This document shows, piece after piece, positions 24,453 through 33,240 of a stretch of DNA of 64,000 nucleotides (position 1 is the first letter of the stretch; the number at the start of each line of letters is the position of its first letter). The DNA is from Rhodospirillaceae bacterium (GTDB taxonomy: Bacteria > Pseudomonadota > Alphaproteobacteria > Rhodospirillales > UBA2165), in assembly GCA_002723345.1 (NCBI GenBank), contig PBNV01000004.1, forward strand, positions 21,423 to 85,422. Reading direction: 5' to 3'. The position numbers and the translations under genes are program-made. Under the pieces are notes generated by a model, which was not told the DNA's origin, searched no databases, and was given only the letters and a program-made list of their open reading frames with translations.

Positions 24453-25364
24453 ATGATCAAACCCCATATCTTGGTTAATTGTCCCGTCAGCAGCCTTAAC
24501 AAGGACATCTGGCCGGAGAGGTTTATACCCCACTATGTCGACCCTGAAACGGACCGGTCGGCGCTTTTGTCTGACGTCGGGGAGCTTATTACGGCCATGA
24601 TCACGGATGGTCCCCGCAGTATCGATAAAGACTATCTGGATGCCCTTCCCTCGTTAAGGCTCATAATCTGTCTGGGCGTTGGCATTGATAAAATTGACAT
24701 CGACGAGGCGGGCCGGCGGGGAATTGCAGTCACCAACGGCAGCGGAACCAACGCTCCCAGCGTTGCAGATCATGTTTTCGCGCTGATGCTGGCAGTCGCC
24801 CGCCAGATCCTTACCAATGACCAGAGCATGCGACAACATGGGGCAGATGAGGAGTGTCCTAAAGTCTCATCAGGAACAATATACGCCAAGAAGCTGGGCA
24901 TTCTTGGGCTTGGGGCGATCGGCATGGAAGTTGCTAAACGGGCCCAAGCCTTCGATATGAGGGTGTTCTATCACAACAGAAACCAGCGAGGAGATGTCGA
25001 CCACATCTACTGTGGCTCTGCGATGGAGCTTGCCGATGAAGTCGATTTTCTTTGCGTTTCCTGTCCAGGCGGGGCGGAAACTCATCATCTTGTGAACACC
25101 GGCGTGTTATCAGCGCTTGGCCCAGATGGTGTCCTTATCAACGTCGCGCGCGGCTCCATCGTTGACACTAAAGCTCTAGTCGATGCCTTGCGAAATGGTG
25201 AAATCCGAGGCGCGGGTCTAGACGTGATCGGGGGTAATGACGCCACGCGTCACCCCCTATGCAAAATGGCAAATGTCGTCATGACACCGCACCTCGCAGG
25301 CAACACAACCGAGGCGTGGGATCTCAAAAATGATTTGGCCGATCGCGTTTATTGGCATTCTTGA
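24453..25364 (+). CDS. D-2-hydroxyacid dehydrogenase family protein
   Basis: A 303-residue NAD(P)-dependent dehydrogenase. The Rossmann motif is KKLGILGLGAIGMEVAKRA, the catalytic Arg sits in NVARGSIVDTKALVDAL, and the His in VVMTPHLAGNT. The first ~100 residues form the substrate domain. It reduces a 2-oxoacid (glyoxylate or hydroxypyruvate type) but the specific substrate is uncertain. It begins 10 bases after the thiolase, so the two may be co-transcribed. Confidence 0.9.
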   Translation: MIKPHILVNCPVSSLNKDIWPERFIPHYVDPETDRSALLSDVGELITAMITDGPRSIDKDYLDALPSLRLIICLGVGIDKIDIDEAGRRGIAVTNGSGTNAPSVADHVFALMLAVARQILTNDQSMRQHGADEECPKVSSGTIYAKKLGILGLGAIGMEVAKRAQAFDMRVFYHNRNQRGDVDHIYCGSAMELADEVDFLCVSCPGGAETHHLVNTGVLSALGPDGVLINVARGSIVDTKALVDALRNGEIRGAGLDVIGGNDATRHPLCKMANVVMTPHLAGNTTEAWDLKNDLADRVYWHS

Positions 25365-25573
25365 GCGGCGGGGAACTCCCTAACCGCGTTCTCTGACAGG
25401 ATGTTCAATCCAGACATCGCCCTTGACCGTCTCTCAGTTTTATCCCACTCTCAGATACGAACAGGGACGGCTATAGAAAAACAAATTGCCGTAGATAAGA
25501 TGTTTTCAAGACTGAGCCAGCGGCGAACTAGCCCCCATCCTTATCAGCCATTTATAAAATGGGTTATAAAACC

Positions 25574-26869
25574 ATGAGCGCCAAATTTGCCATCGTCGGC
25601 TCTGGGCCCGCCGGCATGTACGCCGCGGACGCCTTGCTTAAAAGTTTACCTGACTGCCACGTTGATGTGTTTGAAAAATATCCCGCGCCATACGGCCTCA
25701 TTCGTTATGGCGTGGCGCCGGATCACTATAAAACCCGCAACACCTCGCGCCAATTCGCGCGCACATTCAACGAAGACGCCGTTGGATATTATGGTAATGT
25801 GGAAATTGGCAAAGACATTTCGCTGGATGAGTTGAAAGAACATTATGACGCTGTCGTCCTCGCTATGGGCGCTTACAACGACCGCAAACTTGGTATAGAG
25901 GGGGAAGACTTAGACGGTGTCTACGGCGCCTGCGCGTTTGTGGGCTGGTACAACGGACATCCGGACTACCGTGATCTTAATCCTCGGCTGGACCAAGATG
26001 GTGTGGCTGTTATCGGAATCGGTAACGTTGCGCTTGATGTATGCCGCGTCCTTGCCAAGACACGTGTTGAACACGAGGCTTCCGATATTTGTGCTCACGC
26101 CCTCGATGCCATTGAAGCGTCCCCGCTGACTAACCTACACATGTTTGGTCGGCGAGGCGCCGTCGAGGCAGGCTTTACACCGAAAGAACTGGGCGAGATC
26201 AAGGATCTCGAACGCTGTGCTGCTATCGTAGATGCGGCTCAGCTTCCAGATGACGTCACAGGTGATTTCGAGGGCCGGGAGAGAGGCATTAAGGAAAAAA
26301 ATCTTAACCTTCTTAAGGATTTGGCCGCCCAAGACAAACCGGAAAAACCTGTCAAAATGAACCTCAGTTTTTACGCCTCACCAAAGAAAATTCTGGGCAC
26401 CGATCGGGTCGAGGGAATCAGGCTTGAGAAAACACAAGTGGTCGATGGCCGGGCTTTAGCAACCGGTGAAACCTTCGACATACCTTGCGGCGCAGTGGTG
26501 ACAGCCATTGGGTATCAGACATCACCGCCTGAGGGCGTTCCTCTGGATGGCGGCACTGTAGCCAATGAAAACGGCCGGGTTGAACCGGGTGTTTACGTCG
26601 TAGGCTGGGCCAAAAGAGGCCCCTCTGGAACCATTCCCACAAATGGCCCGGATTCGCGCGATGTTGTTGAATTAATAATCCAAGACGTGGCTGCATCTGG
26701 AATGGCGGGGGGCGCTGCAATTGACGCATTGCTTGCAGAACGAAGTGTCCGGCGCGTCACCTTTCCGGAATGGGAAAAAATCTCAGAACAGGAATTTGCC
26801 CGGGCGAAGGCGCCTCAACCCCGCGAACGCTTTACCCGCGTGGATGAGATGCTTGCCGTTCTCAGTTAG
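25574..26869 (+). CDS. Ferredoxin/adrenodoxin-NADP+ reductase (FprA-like flavoprotein)
   Basis: About 431 residues from the internal ATG at 25574; the preceding ATG adds five residues and is also possible. The FAD motif is IVGSGPAGMYAADAL at the N-terminus, followed by the characteristic PYGLIRYGVAPDHYKTRN, and the NADP site is VAVIGIGNVALDVCRVL at about residues 140-160. The C-terminus has VYVVGWAKRGPSGTIPTNGPDSRDVV. It passes electrons between NADPH and a ferredoxin, for example for Fe-S assembly or oxygenases. About 200 bases without a gene precede it. Confidence 0.92.
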   Translation: MSAKFAIVGSGPAGMYAADALLKSLPDCHVDVFEKYPAPYGLIRYGVAPDHYKTRNTSRQFARTFNEDAVGYYGNVEIGKDISLDELKEHYDAVVLAMGAYNDRKLGIEGEDLDGVYGACAFVGWYNGHPDYRDLNPRLDQDGVAVIGIGNVALDVCRVLAKTRVEHEASDICAHALDAIEASPLTNLHMFGRRGAVEAGFTPKELGEIKDLERCAAIVDAAQLPDDVTGDFEGRERGIKEKNLNLLKDLAAQDKPEKPVKMNLSFYASPKKILGTDRVEGIRLEKTQVVDGRALATGETFDIPCGAVVTAIGYQTSPPEGVPLDGGTVANENGRVEPGVYVVGWAKRGPSGTIPTNGPDSRDVVELIIQDVAASGMAGGAAIDALLAERSVRRVTFPEWEKISEQEFARAKAPQPRERFTRVDEMLAVLS

Positions 26870-26930
26870 ATAGATGCTCCAAATAAGCCATCGGACAAGC
26901 ATAATTTAATCCCACCACGTGGCGACGGGG

Positions 26931-27806
26931 TCAGCATCTGCGCTGAAGCACCAATGTGGACCACCCCTCAATTCTGATCCTGCGGGACAGATTGAGACCG
27001 TGTTGCCGATGTGCGGCAATGACCTGTGCCTCCTGGGCAACCAAAAGCCCAGCCAAAATGACTGTCCCGCCGGGGCGTACCCGCAAGGACAAGGCCCTGG
27101 ATAAACGCGCTAGCGGGCGTGCCAGAATATTACTCACGATCAAGTCATAGGATTGGTTTTTTAGGGGACGATTGCTGTACCCTGGTCCAACATAGATATC
27201 GAGATACCGGCGAAGACCATTCACCAAAGCATTTGTCTGTGTCGTCTGCTTGGCGACGACGTCGATATCTGAGGCCGAGACACCGCATTTCCAGCGTTTT
27301 GCGATGGCGAGCGCTAGGATGCCGGAACCACAACCCATATCGAGAGCGTTCCGAACCCGTTTTCCTTGCAACTGATCAAGAGCAAGCAAACAACCTTTTG
27401 TTGATCCATGATCCCCGGTCCCAAATGCAGCACCTGCAGGCACACATAGCGAGATTTGTGCGGGAGGTACTGGTTCCTGATATTCACTTCCATGAACAAA
27501 AAACCGGCCAGCGATGATCGGCGGAAATTGCTGGATATTCTCCGCCACCCAATTTTGCACGGGGATGCGGCTGAACTCGATATCGGGCGCTGAAGTATTT
27601 ATACCGTCTGCTGTGGCAGCAATCGCATCAGAGATTGCTCTTTTATCGACGATATCCTCTGCAAATCCCGTGATTTGAGCTGTTGTTTCTCCTTCCCCCG
27701 CGGTCCAAGCCACAGAGTCCATATGGGTCTCCAGCGCCGTTGCGAACGGATCCGCATATTCTGGGGAGACCCGAACAATCACACGATGTAAATGACTTGC
27801 GGGCAT
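26931..27806 (-). CDS. prmA: Ribosomal protein L11 methyltransferase
   Basis: About 291 residues if the ATG at 27806 is used; a TTG at 27824, right after the uvrD stop, would add six. It methylates ribosomal protein L11. The SAM-binding motif is NALDMGCGSGILALAIAK, preceded by AFGTGDHGSTKGCLLALD and followed by SYDLIVSNILARPLARLS, which is the PrmA catalytic loop pattern. It lies immediately downstream of uvrD on the same strand, so the two are likely in one operon. No Shine-Dalgarno site is seen before ATG 27806, so translational coupling is likely. Confidence 0.92.
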   Translation of the reverse strand: MPASHLHRVIVRVSPEYADPFATALETHMDSVAWTAGEGETTAQITGFAEDIVDKRAISDAIAATADGINTSAPDIEFSRIPVQNWVAENIQQFPPIIAGRFFVHGSEYQEPVPPAQISLCVPAGAAFGTGDHGSTKGCLLALDQLQGKRVRNALDMGCGSGILALAIAKRWKCGVSASDIDVVAKQTTQTNALVNGLRRYLDIYVGPGYSNRPLKNQSYDLIVSNILARPLARLSRALSLRVRPGGTVILAGLLVAQEAQVIAAHRQHGLNLSRRIRIEGWSTLVLQRRC

Positions 27807-27824
27807 CACAAGTATACCAAACAA

Positions 27825-30161
27825 TCATGCTGGTTGCAGGAAACTGTCGATAACTTTCTTTGTGCCCGATTTTTCAAAATCTACCTCTAGCTTGTTACCG
27901 TCCGCCGAAACAACCTGGCCATACCCGAATTTTTGGTGAAACACACGAACGCCTGTTTTAAAGGAGCTCTCAGCGGACGTTGCGGCGATGCTCCAAGCAT
28001 CGGCGTCAATCACCATACCGTCACGTGTGTGACCCGACCGGCGGGGCGCATGAGATGTGCCAGCCACCTGGGAGGTATCTGGAAAAGCCCTGGCAGAACG
28101 GAGCCCCGCTTGGGCGCCAGTGCCAGAGTTCAACCCCCGATACAAACCGCCATGGGGACCGATATCACTGCCATGATTAATGTGCTCATCTGGTAATTCA
28201 TCGATAATCCTCGAGGGTAAAGCATTTTGCCATTGGTTATAAATGCGCCGGTTTGCAGCGTAACTGATCCGGGCCTCTTTTTTGGCCCGGGTGATCCCAA
28301 CATAAGCGAGCCGCCGTTCTTCCTCGAGCCCTTTGAGACCCTCTTCGTCCAAGCTCCGCTGATGAGGGAACAGACCTTCTTCCCATCCGGGCAGAAACAC
28401 CGTATCAAACTCTAGCCCCTTCGCAGCATGGAGCGTCATAAGCGTTATCTTTTCGTCGAATCCGTTTTCATCGTTCTCCATAACCAAACTGATATGCTCG
28501 AGAAAACCTTGAACGTTTTCGAATTCCCCGAGGCCCGAAATTAGCTCTTTCAAGTTATCCAGTCGCCCTGGCGCCTCCGGCGTTTTATCCTGTTGCCACA
28601 TTTCCGTATAGCCAGACTCGTCTAGGATAATGGAGGCTAATTCGCCCGGGGGCAGAACGGACAGATTGGACCTCCACCGGTCAAAATTCTGTACCAGGTT
28701 ACGGAGCGAATTCCGCGCCTTTGGCTTCAGTTCATCCGTCTCGGCGATCTGCCGCGCGGCCTCGAAGAGCGGAATAGACAGTCCTCGCGCCAAGTGATGC
28801 ACCGCCAGCACACTGGCCTGACCGAGGCCACGTTTGGGTACATTAATAATTCGCTCGAACGCCAGGTCATCATCCGCAGATACCACTACCCGGAGATAAG
28901 CAATGGCGTCCCGTGTTTCCTGGCGTTCATAAAACCGAGGACCGCCGATTACCCGATAGGGGACGCCCAGTGTAATTAGGCGTTCCTCAAACTCCCGGGT
29001 CTGAAATCCGGCCCGGACGAGCACGGCCATCTCTTCCAGATTTTGTCCCTTTGACTGCCGACTCTCGATCTCATCTCCAATTGCACGGGCCTCTTCCTCG
29101 CCATCCCAAACACCCTGAACGGCGACCTTTTCGCCGGCCTCTAAACCGGTCCACAGAGTTTTACCCAGGCGGCCCTCATTATTTGCTATCAGCCCCGACG
29201 CCGCGCCAAGGATATGCGGCGTGGATCGGTAATTCTGTTCAAGCCGGATTACCTGGGCACCTCCAAAATCCCTCTCGAATTTCAATATATTGCCGACCTC
29301 AGCCCCCCGCCAGGAATAGATTGACTGATCATCATCTCCGACACAGCAGATATTCCGGTGTTCATTGGCAAGCAAACGCAACCACAAATACTGAGCTACA
29401 TTAGTGTCCTGATATTCATCCACCAATAGATATCTAAATTTTCGCTGGTAAGTCGCTAGAACATCGGGATTGCCCGTAAACAATGTAATGCAATGCAGTA
29501 AAAGATCCCCAAAGTCAGCGGCATTCAAGGTAATCAAACGGGCCTGATAATCGGTATAGAGTTTGGTGAGCGTTCCCTCTGCAAAATCAGCACCCTCCTC
29601 TGCCGTCACTTTTTCCGGTGTCAGCCCCCTATCTTTCCACCGCTGTATTACGCCCATAAGCACGCGCGCCGGCCATTTTTTATCGTCAATCTGGTAGCTC
29701 TCCATCACCTGCTTCAAAAGCCGGATCTGATCATCCGTGTCCAGTATGGTGAAGTTAGGTTTCAGGCCAACGAGCTCAGCGTGGGACCGGAGAATACGGG
29801 CGCCCAGCGCATGAAAAGTTCCTAGCCACCATCCTTCAACGGGAGCGCCAATGAGAGAAGACACGCGATCCCGCATTTCTCGAGCAGCTTTATTGGTGAA
29901 CGTGACGGCAACAATTTCCCATGGCCGAGCCATCTGGTTCATCAGGATATGGGCCAGCCGGGTAGTTAAAACCCGGGTTTTACCGGTGCCAGCACCGGCC
30001 AGGACGAGAACGGGCCCGTCGATTGCCTGAACAGCTTCAACTTGCGGTTCATTCAGTCCCTGCAGGTAAGACACGGGCGCCACTGGAGCGTCTGCGCGAG
30101 GATTTGCCGTTTCTGGTGGCGCGATTTCAGGCTCATCGGTCAGTTCAAAGGGATCAGACAT
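27825..30161 (-). CDS. uvrD: UvrD/PcrA-type DNA helicase (superfamily 1)
   Basis: A 778-residue helicase. Motif I is VLAGAGTGKTRVLTTRLAHIL, motif Ia VTFTNKAAREMRDR, motif II LLVDEYQDTNVAQY, then CVGDDDQSIYSWRGAEVGNI and motif IV EQNYRS, and motifs V-VI VTLMTLHAAKGLEFD-like (here ITLMTLHAAKGLEF) and VGITRAKK. It unwinds DNA during nucleotide excision and mismatch repair. The C-terminal tail after ~700 has a conserved Tudor-like end GVRVFHQKFGYGQVVSADG. Length is normal. It is followed by prmA. Confidence 0.95.
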   Translation of the reverse strand: MSDPFELTDEPEIAPPETANPRADAPVAPVSYLQGLNEPQVEAVQAIDGPVLVLAGAGTGKTRVLTTRLAHILMNQMARPWEIVAVTFTNKAAREMRDRVSSLIGAPVEGWWLGTFHALGARILRSHAELVGLKPNFTILDTDDQIRLLKQVMESYQIDDKKWPARVLMGVIQRWKDRGLTPEKVTAEEGADFAEGTLTKLYTDYQARLITLNAADFGDLLLHCITLFTGNPDVLATYQRKFRYLLVDEYQDTNVAQYLWLRLLANEHRNICCVGDDDQSIYSWRGAEVGNILKFERDFGGAQVIRLEQNYRSTPHILGAASGLIANNEGRLGKTLWTGLEAGEKVAVQGVWDGEEEARAIGDEIESRQSKGQNLEEMAVLVRAGFQTREFEERLITLGVPYRVIGGPRFYERQETRDAIAYLRVVVSADDDLAFERIINVPKRGLGQASVLAVHHLARGLSIPLFEAARQIAETDELKPKARNSLRNLVQNFDRWRSNLSVLPPGELASIILDESGYTEMWQQDKTPEAPGRLDNLKELISGLGEFENVQGFLEHISLVMENDENGFDEKITLMTLHAAKGLEFDTVFLPGWEEGLFPHQRSLDEEGLKGLEEERRLAYVGITRAKKEARISYAANRRIYNQWQNALPSRIIDELPDEHINHGSDIGPHGGLYRGLNSGTGAQAGLRSARAFPDTSQVAGTSHAPRRSGHTRDGMVIDADAWSIAATSAESSFKTGVRVFHQKFGYGQVVSADGNKLEVDFEKSGTKKVIDSFLQPA

Positions 30162-30335
30162 AATATCTATATATCATGCAAACCGTCGGCGCCTAAAGGT
30201 GTCTCGAGTGAAATCTTTTACTTTCCTGGTTAATTTTCCGATTGTTATGGATGCGGGAATGAAAGCGTTAAAATTTGACACGCGTTCAGGGAATTAGCAC
30301 CATTCCTCGGAAGCATTAGGTAAAGGCTCGGGCAT

Positions 30336-31352
30336 ATGATCAGCCGTACTCGGTCAATTAAACGTGCAATGTCAGCAGCGGCAGGCTTGGCCGCAACCCT
30401 TTTTATGCTAATAACAGGCGCCGCCGCATCCGACAAAAACCTCCTCCGCGCTGTGGTCGGAATTGAAACCACCATTTCCCCAGACGCCCGAACGGCCGGC
30501 ATCCTGGGAACACAACGGCAGGGAAGCGGGGTTGTCATTGATGACGAAGGCCTCGTGCTGACCATAGGCTACCTTATGTTAGAAGCCGATGGCGCCGTGA
30601 TCACGGGGCCGAGCGGCAAGGCGGTTCCCGCCACCGTGGTTGCTTATGATTTCGAAACGGGCCTAGGGCTGCTTCGCCTAATGCAAAAGCTCAATGTAGT
30701 CCCCCTCCGATTAGGCGACTCCTCTCAATTGAAAAAGCGAGACCAAGTCATCATCGCGTCAAGGGGCGGCCCTCAGCCTCTCAGCGCAGCGCAAGTCGTT
30801 TCCCGGCGGATTTTTTCCGGCTATTGGGAATATTTGCTCGAGCGCGCCATCTTCACCTCACCTCCCCATGGATTTCATAGCGGAGCCGCCCTTATTGGTC
30901 GGGACGGGCGCCTATTGGGTATTGGATCGCTCCTGGTAAATAATGCTGTTGCGCCCAATGTTCCGTCACCAAGAAATATGTTTGTGCCCGTTAATGGCCT
31001 GAAACCAGTGCTCGCAGATCTCTTACAAAGCGGCCGCCGATCTGGCCGCAAACGACCCTGGATTGGCGCCAATACAGTTGAGGCCAATGGCAGGCTGTTT
31101 GTCACCCGAGTGACACCAAACGGCCCGGCTGACGCGGCCGGGATTAAAACTGGTGATTTGATTTTGGGTCTGGGCGGATACCCCATAGAAAGCCAGCCGG
31201 ACTTTTATCGGCGTCTCTGGCGCTCGGGCGAACCCGGCTCAGAGATTGACGTGAATATTCTCTCAAAATGGGCAAACGACTTAAAGATTAGGAAAGTGAC
31301 GATCAAATCGGAGGATAGATATAAATGGTTGAAAATTAAACGGTCCTATTAG
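30336..31352 (+). CDS. HtrA-like (S1C fold) PDZ protein with degenerate catalytic triad
   Basis: A 338-residue secreted protein: a signal peptide (about residues 1-31, ending AAAS), a trypsin-like fold and a C-terminal PDZ domain with NGPADAAGIKTGDLILGLGG. Compared with DegP-type enzymes, the usual TNNHVV His position reads TIGYLM (His to Tyr), the Asp position TDLAL reads TGLGL (Asp to Gly), and the Ser region GNSGGPL reads FHSGAAL (Ser kept). Two of three catalytic residues are gone, so proteolysis is unlikely. It may be a periplasmic binding or scaffold protein. It ends 3 bases before the convergent ClC gene. Confidence 0.85.
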   Translation: MISRTRSIKRAMSAAAGLAATLFMLITGAAASDKNLLRAVVGIETTISPDARTAGILGTQRQGSGVVIDDEGLVLTIGYLMLEADGAVITGPSGKAVPATVVAYDFETGLGLLRLMQKLNVVPLRLGDSSQLKKRDQVIIASRGGPQPLSAAQVVSRRIFSGYWEYLLERAIFTSPPHGFHSGAALIGRDGRLLGIGSLLVNNAVAPNVPSPRNMFVPVNGLKPVLADLLQSGRRSGRKRPWIGANTVEANGRLFVTRVTPNGPADAAGIKTGDLILGLGGYPIESQPDFYRRLWRSGEPGSEIDVNILSKWANDLKIRKVTIKSEDRYKWLKIKRSY

Positions 31353-31355
31353 GCG

Positions 31356-33137
31356 TCATAAATGGCCGTCATGCTCTTCCCGCCGGGCATCAACCAAAGC
31401 CCGGTTATAGGCAGACATGACTTCAGTCTCATGAAGAGTACCAACAAATCGCATGTTGTCGTGATTTTCGACCACGGCAATATAATGTTCCCCCGAATCT
31501 CGGATCACCTTATTGGCTGTCTCGAGATTGTCGTCCGCATCAAGAAGCGGTGGATGAACACGTGCGATATCTCCAGCATTGATTAAGTTATCCACGTCAT
31601 GGTCAAATGCGATTTCACTCAAATCTGCCAGAGTGATGGTGCCGAAAAGCTCTTTTCCGTCCTTTAAAACGAAAAGTTCTCCTATATCAGACTTTTGGAG
31701 CTTTAACCGAATATCCTGAAGCGAGGCCCCAACATCAACAGTTTCGCTCTCCATTGCCATTACCTTTCGAACCGTAATGCTACGGAGAAGCGCGGTTTCA
31801 AAACCACCTTTAAGATCATAACCAGCTCTCTCCAGTTGCCAGTTAAAGTACGAACCATTGATTAATTGATTGGTAAAAAGGGACGACAAAACCACAGCGA
31901 CCATGACCGCGATCGTCAGTGGATAGTCGTCAGTCAGCTCAAAGATAATAAGCGTAGTGGAAATCGGTGCGCCCATAACCGCAGCTGCGACTCCTCCCAT
32001 GCCCACGATAGTGTATGCCGCCGGCCCCGAGGAGAGGTCGGGAAACACGCTGGTAGCCACAATACCGTAAGCCCCGCCGAGCATAGCGCCCAGCATAATT
32101 GCCGGCGTGAATACGCCGCCACCAAAACCGCCGCCGACGCTCAGGGACGTTGCAACAATCTTCGCAACAATTAGAAGCACGAGCAAATAGAGCGGAAATT
32201 GTGATTGTAGGGCCAAGTCCGTAGCATAATAGCCGACACCCAGTACCTGGGGGAAAACGAGTGCGATCAATCCGACAAGAAACCCTGCAATTCCAGGTCG
32301 GATCCACTCGGGGCCCGGCAGCTTATTGAATTGATCCTGAGTGACCATAATGGATTTCATGAAAATTACCGCGGTCACGCCGCAGAGGAGGCCCAAACCT
32401 GCGATAGCCGGAAACTCTAGAAATGAGGCCAGTTCATGCTCATATACAGTGAAAGCCGGAAAATCGCCGAAAAATATTCTTGAAATCACCGTGCCAACAA
32501 CACTCGCAATAACGATGGGTGCAAACGCACTTAGAGCGAAGTGACCAACCACCACCTCGTGGGCGAATAGGGCGCCCGCGATGGGGGCATTAAAAGAAGC
32601 GGCCACGGCCGCGGCCGCGCCGCATCCCAGAAGCGCGCGGGAGAGAGACCTGGTTAAATGGAGTTTCTCTGCAATCCAGGCACCGAAGGTCGCGCCCAAA
32701 TGGACAGCCGGTCCCTCCCGACCAACAGAGGCGCCGGCACCAATGGAGGCGGAACTAGCGATCGCTGCACCAATACCCGTCCGCAGGGACATGCGGCCGC
32801 CGCGCAAGGCACTCGCCTCAATAACATTGGCAATGCCTTGGGGACGGCGGCTCGGAATGAAATAAAAAATAAACAAACCAACGATTAGCCCCCCCAACGT
32901 CGGGACCATTATGATTTGCCACCAGGGCAAATCCGCTGCCCTTTCGACAATACTACCACCACCGGTATCCATAAACATGGTTTCGATATACGTTATACTG
33001 AGGCGAATGAGGATAGTGCCAAATGCGGCCGCCGCTCCGACCACAACGGCCAAAACAGAGAGGATCAGTTGGTCATTTCTGATCAATTTCCTTAGACGGC
33101 GCAGCCAGAGCCTATAAAGTATTCGACGCTGAATCAT
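31356..33137 (-). CDS. ClC chloride channel/transporter with C-terminal CBS domains
   Basis: A 593-residue membrane protein. The selectivity-filter regions are visible: GAGASVGREGPAVHLGATFG (with the gating Glu in GREGP), GGGFGGGVFTPAIMLGAMLGG, and the YTIVGMGGVAAAVMGAPIS helix. After about residue 440 there are two CBS domains (MAMESETVDVGASLQDIRLKLQ and VHPPLLDADDNLETANKVI). ClC proteins carry Cl- in exchange with H+ or as a channel; CBS pairs usually bind adenine nucleotides. The gene is convergent with the HtrA-like gene. Confidence 0.92.
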   Translation of the reverse strand: MIQRRILYRLWLRRLRKLIRNDQLILSVLAVVVGAAAAFGTILIRLSITYIETMFMDTGGGSIVERAADLPWWQIIMVPTLGGLIVGLFIFYFIPSRRPQGIANVIEASALRGGRMSLRTGIGAAIASSASIGAGASVGREGPAVHLGATFGAWIAEKLHLTRSLSRALLGCGAAAAVAASFNAPIAGALFAHEVVVGHFALSAFAPIVIASVVGTVISRIFFGDFPAFTVYEHELASFLEFPAIAGLGLLCGVTAVIFMKSIMVTQDQFNKLPGPEWIRPGIAGFLVGLIALVFPQVLGVGYYATDLALQSQFPLYLLVLLIVAKIVATSLSVGGGFGGGVFTPAIMLGAMLGGAYGIVATSVFPDLSSGPAAYTIVGMGGVAAAVMGAPISTTLIIFELTDDYPLTIAVMVAVVLSSLFTNQLINGSYFNWQLERAGYDLKGGFETALLRSITVRKVMAMESETVDVGASLQDIRLKLQKSDIGELFVLKDGKELFGTITLADLSEIAFDHDVDNLINAGDIARVHPPLLDADDNLETANKVIRDSGEHYIAVVENHDNMRFVGTLHETEVMSAYNRALVDARREEHDGHL

Positions 33138-33240
33138 TAATAATTTTATGACGACTAGTCGTTTAGGGATAGGGGTGTTTAGTTCCCAATCGACCGAAAA
33201 TCAAACAGCGTAAAGGCAACTGACTGAGGGTCATAGATCT

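Noticed and set aside
30162..30335. A LexA box upstream of uvrD.
   Set aside because: No GTTC-N7-GTTC or similar pattern seen by eye.
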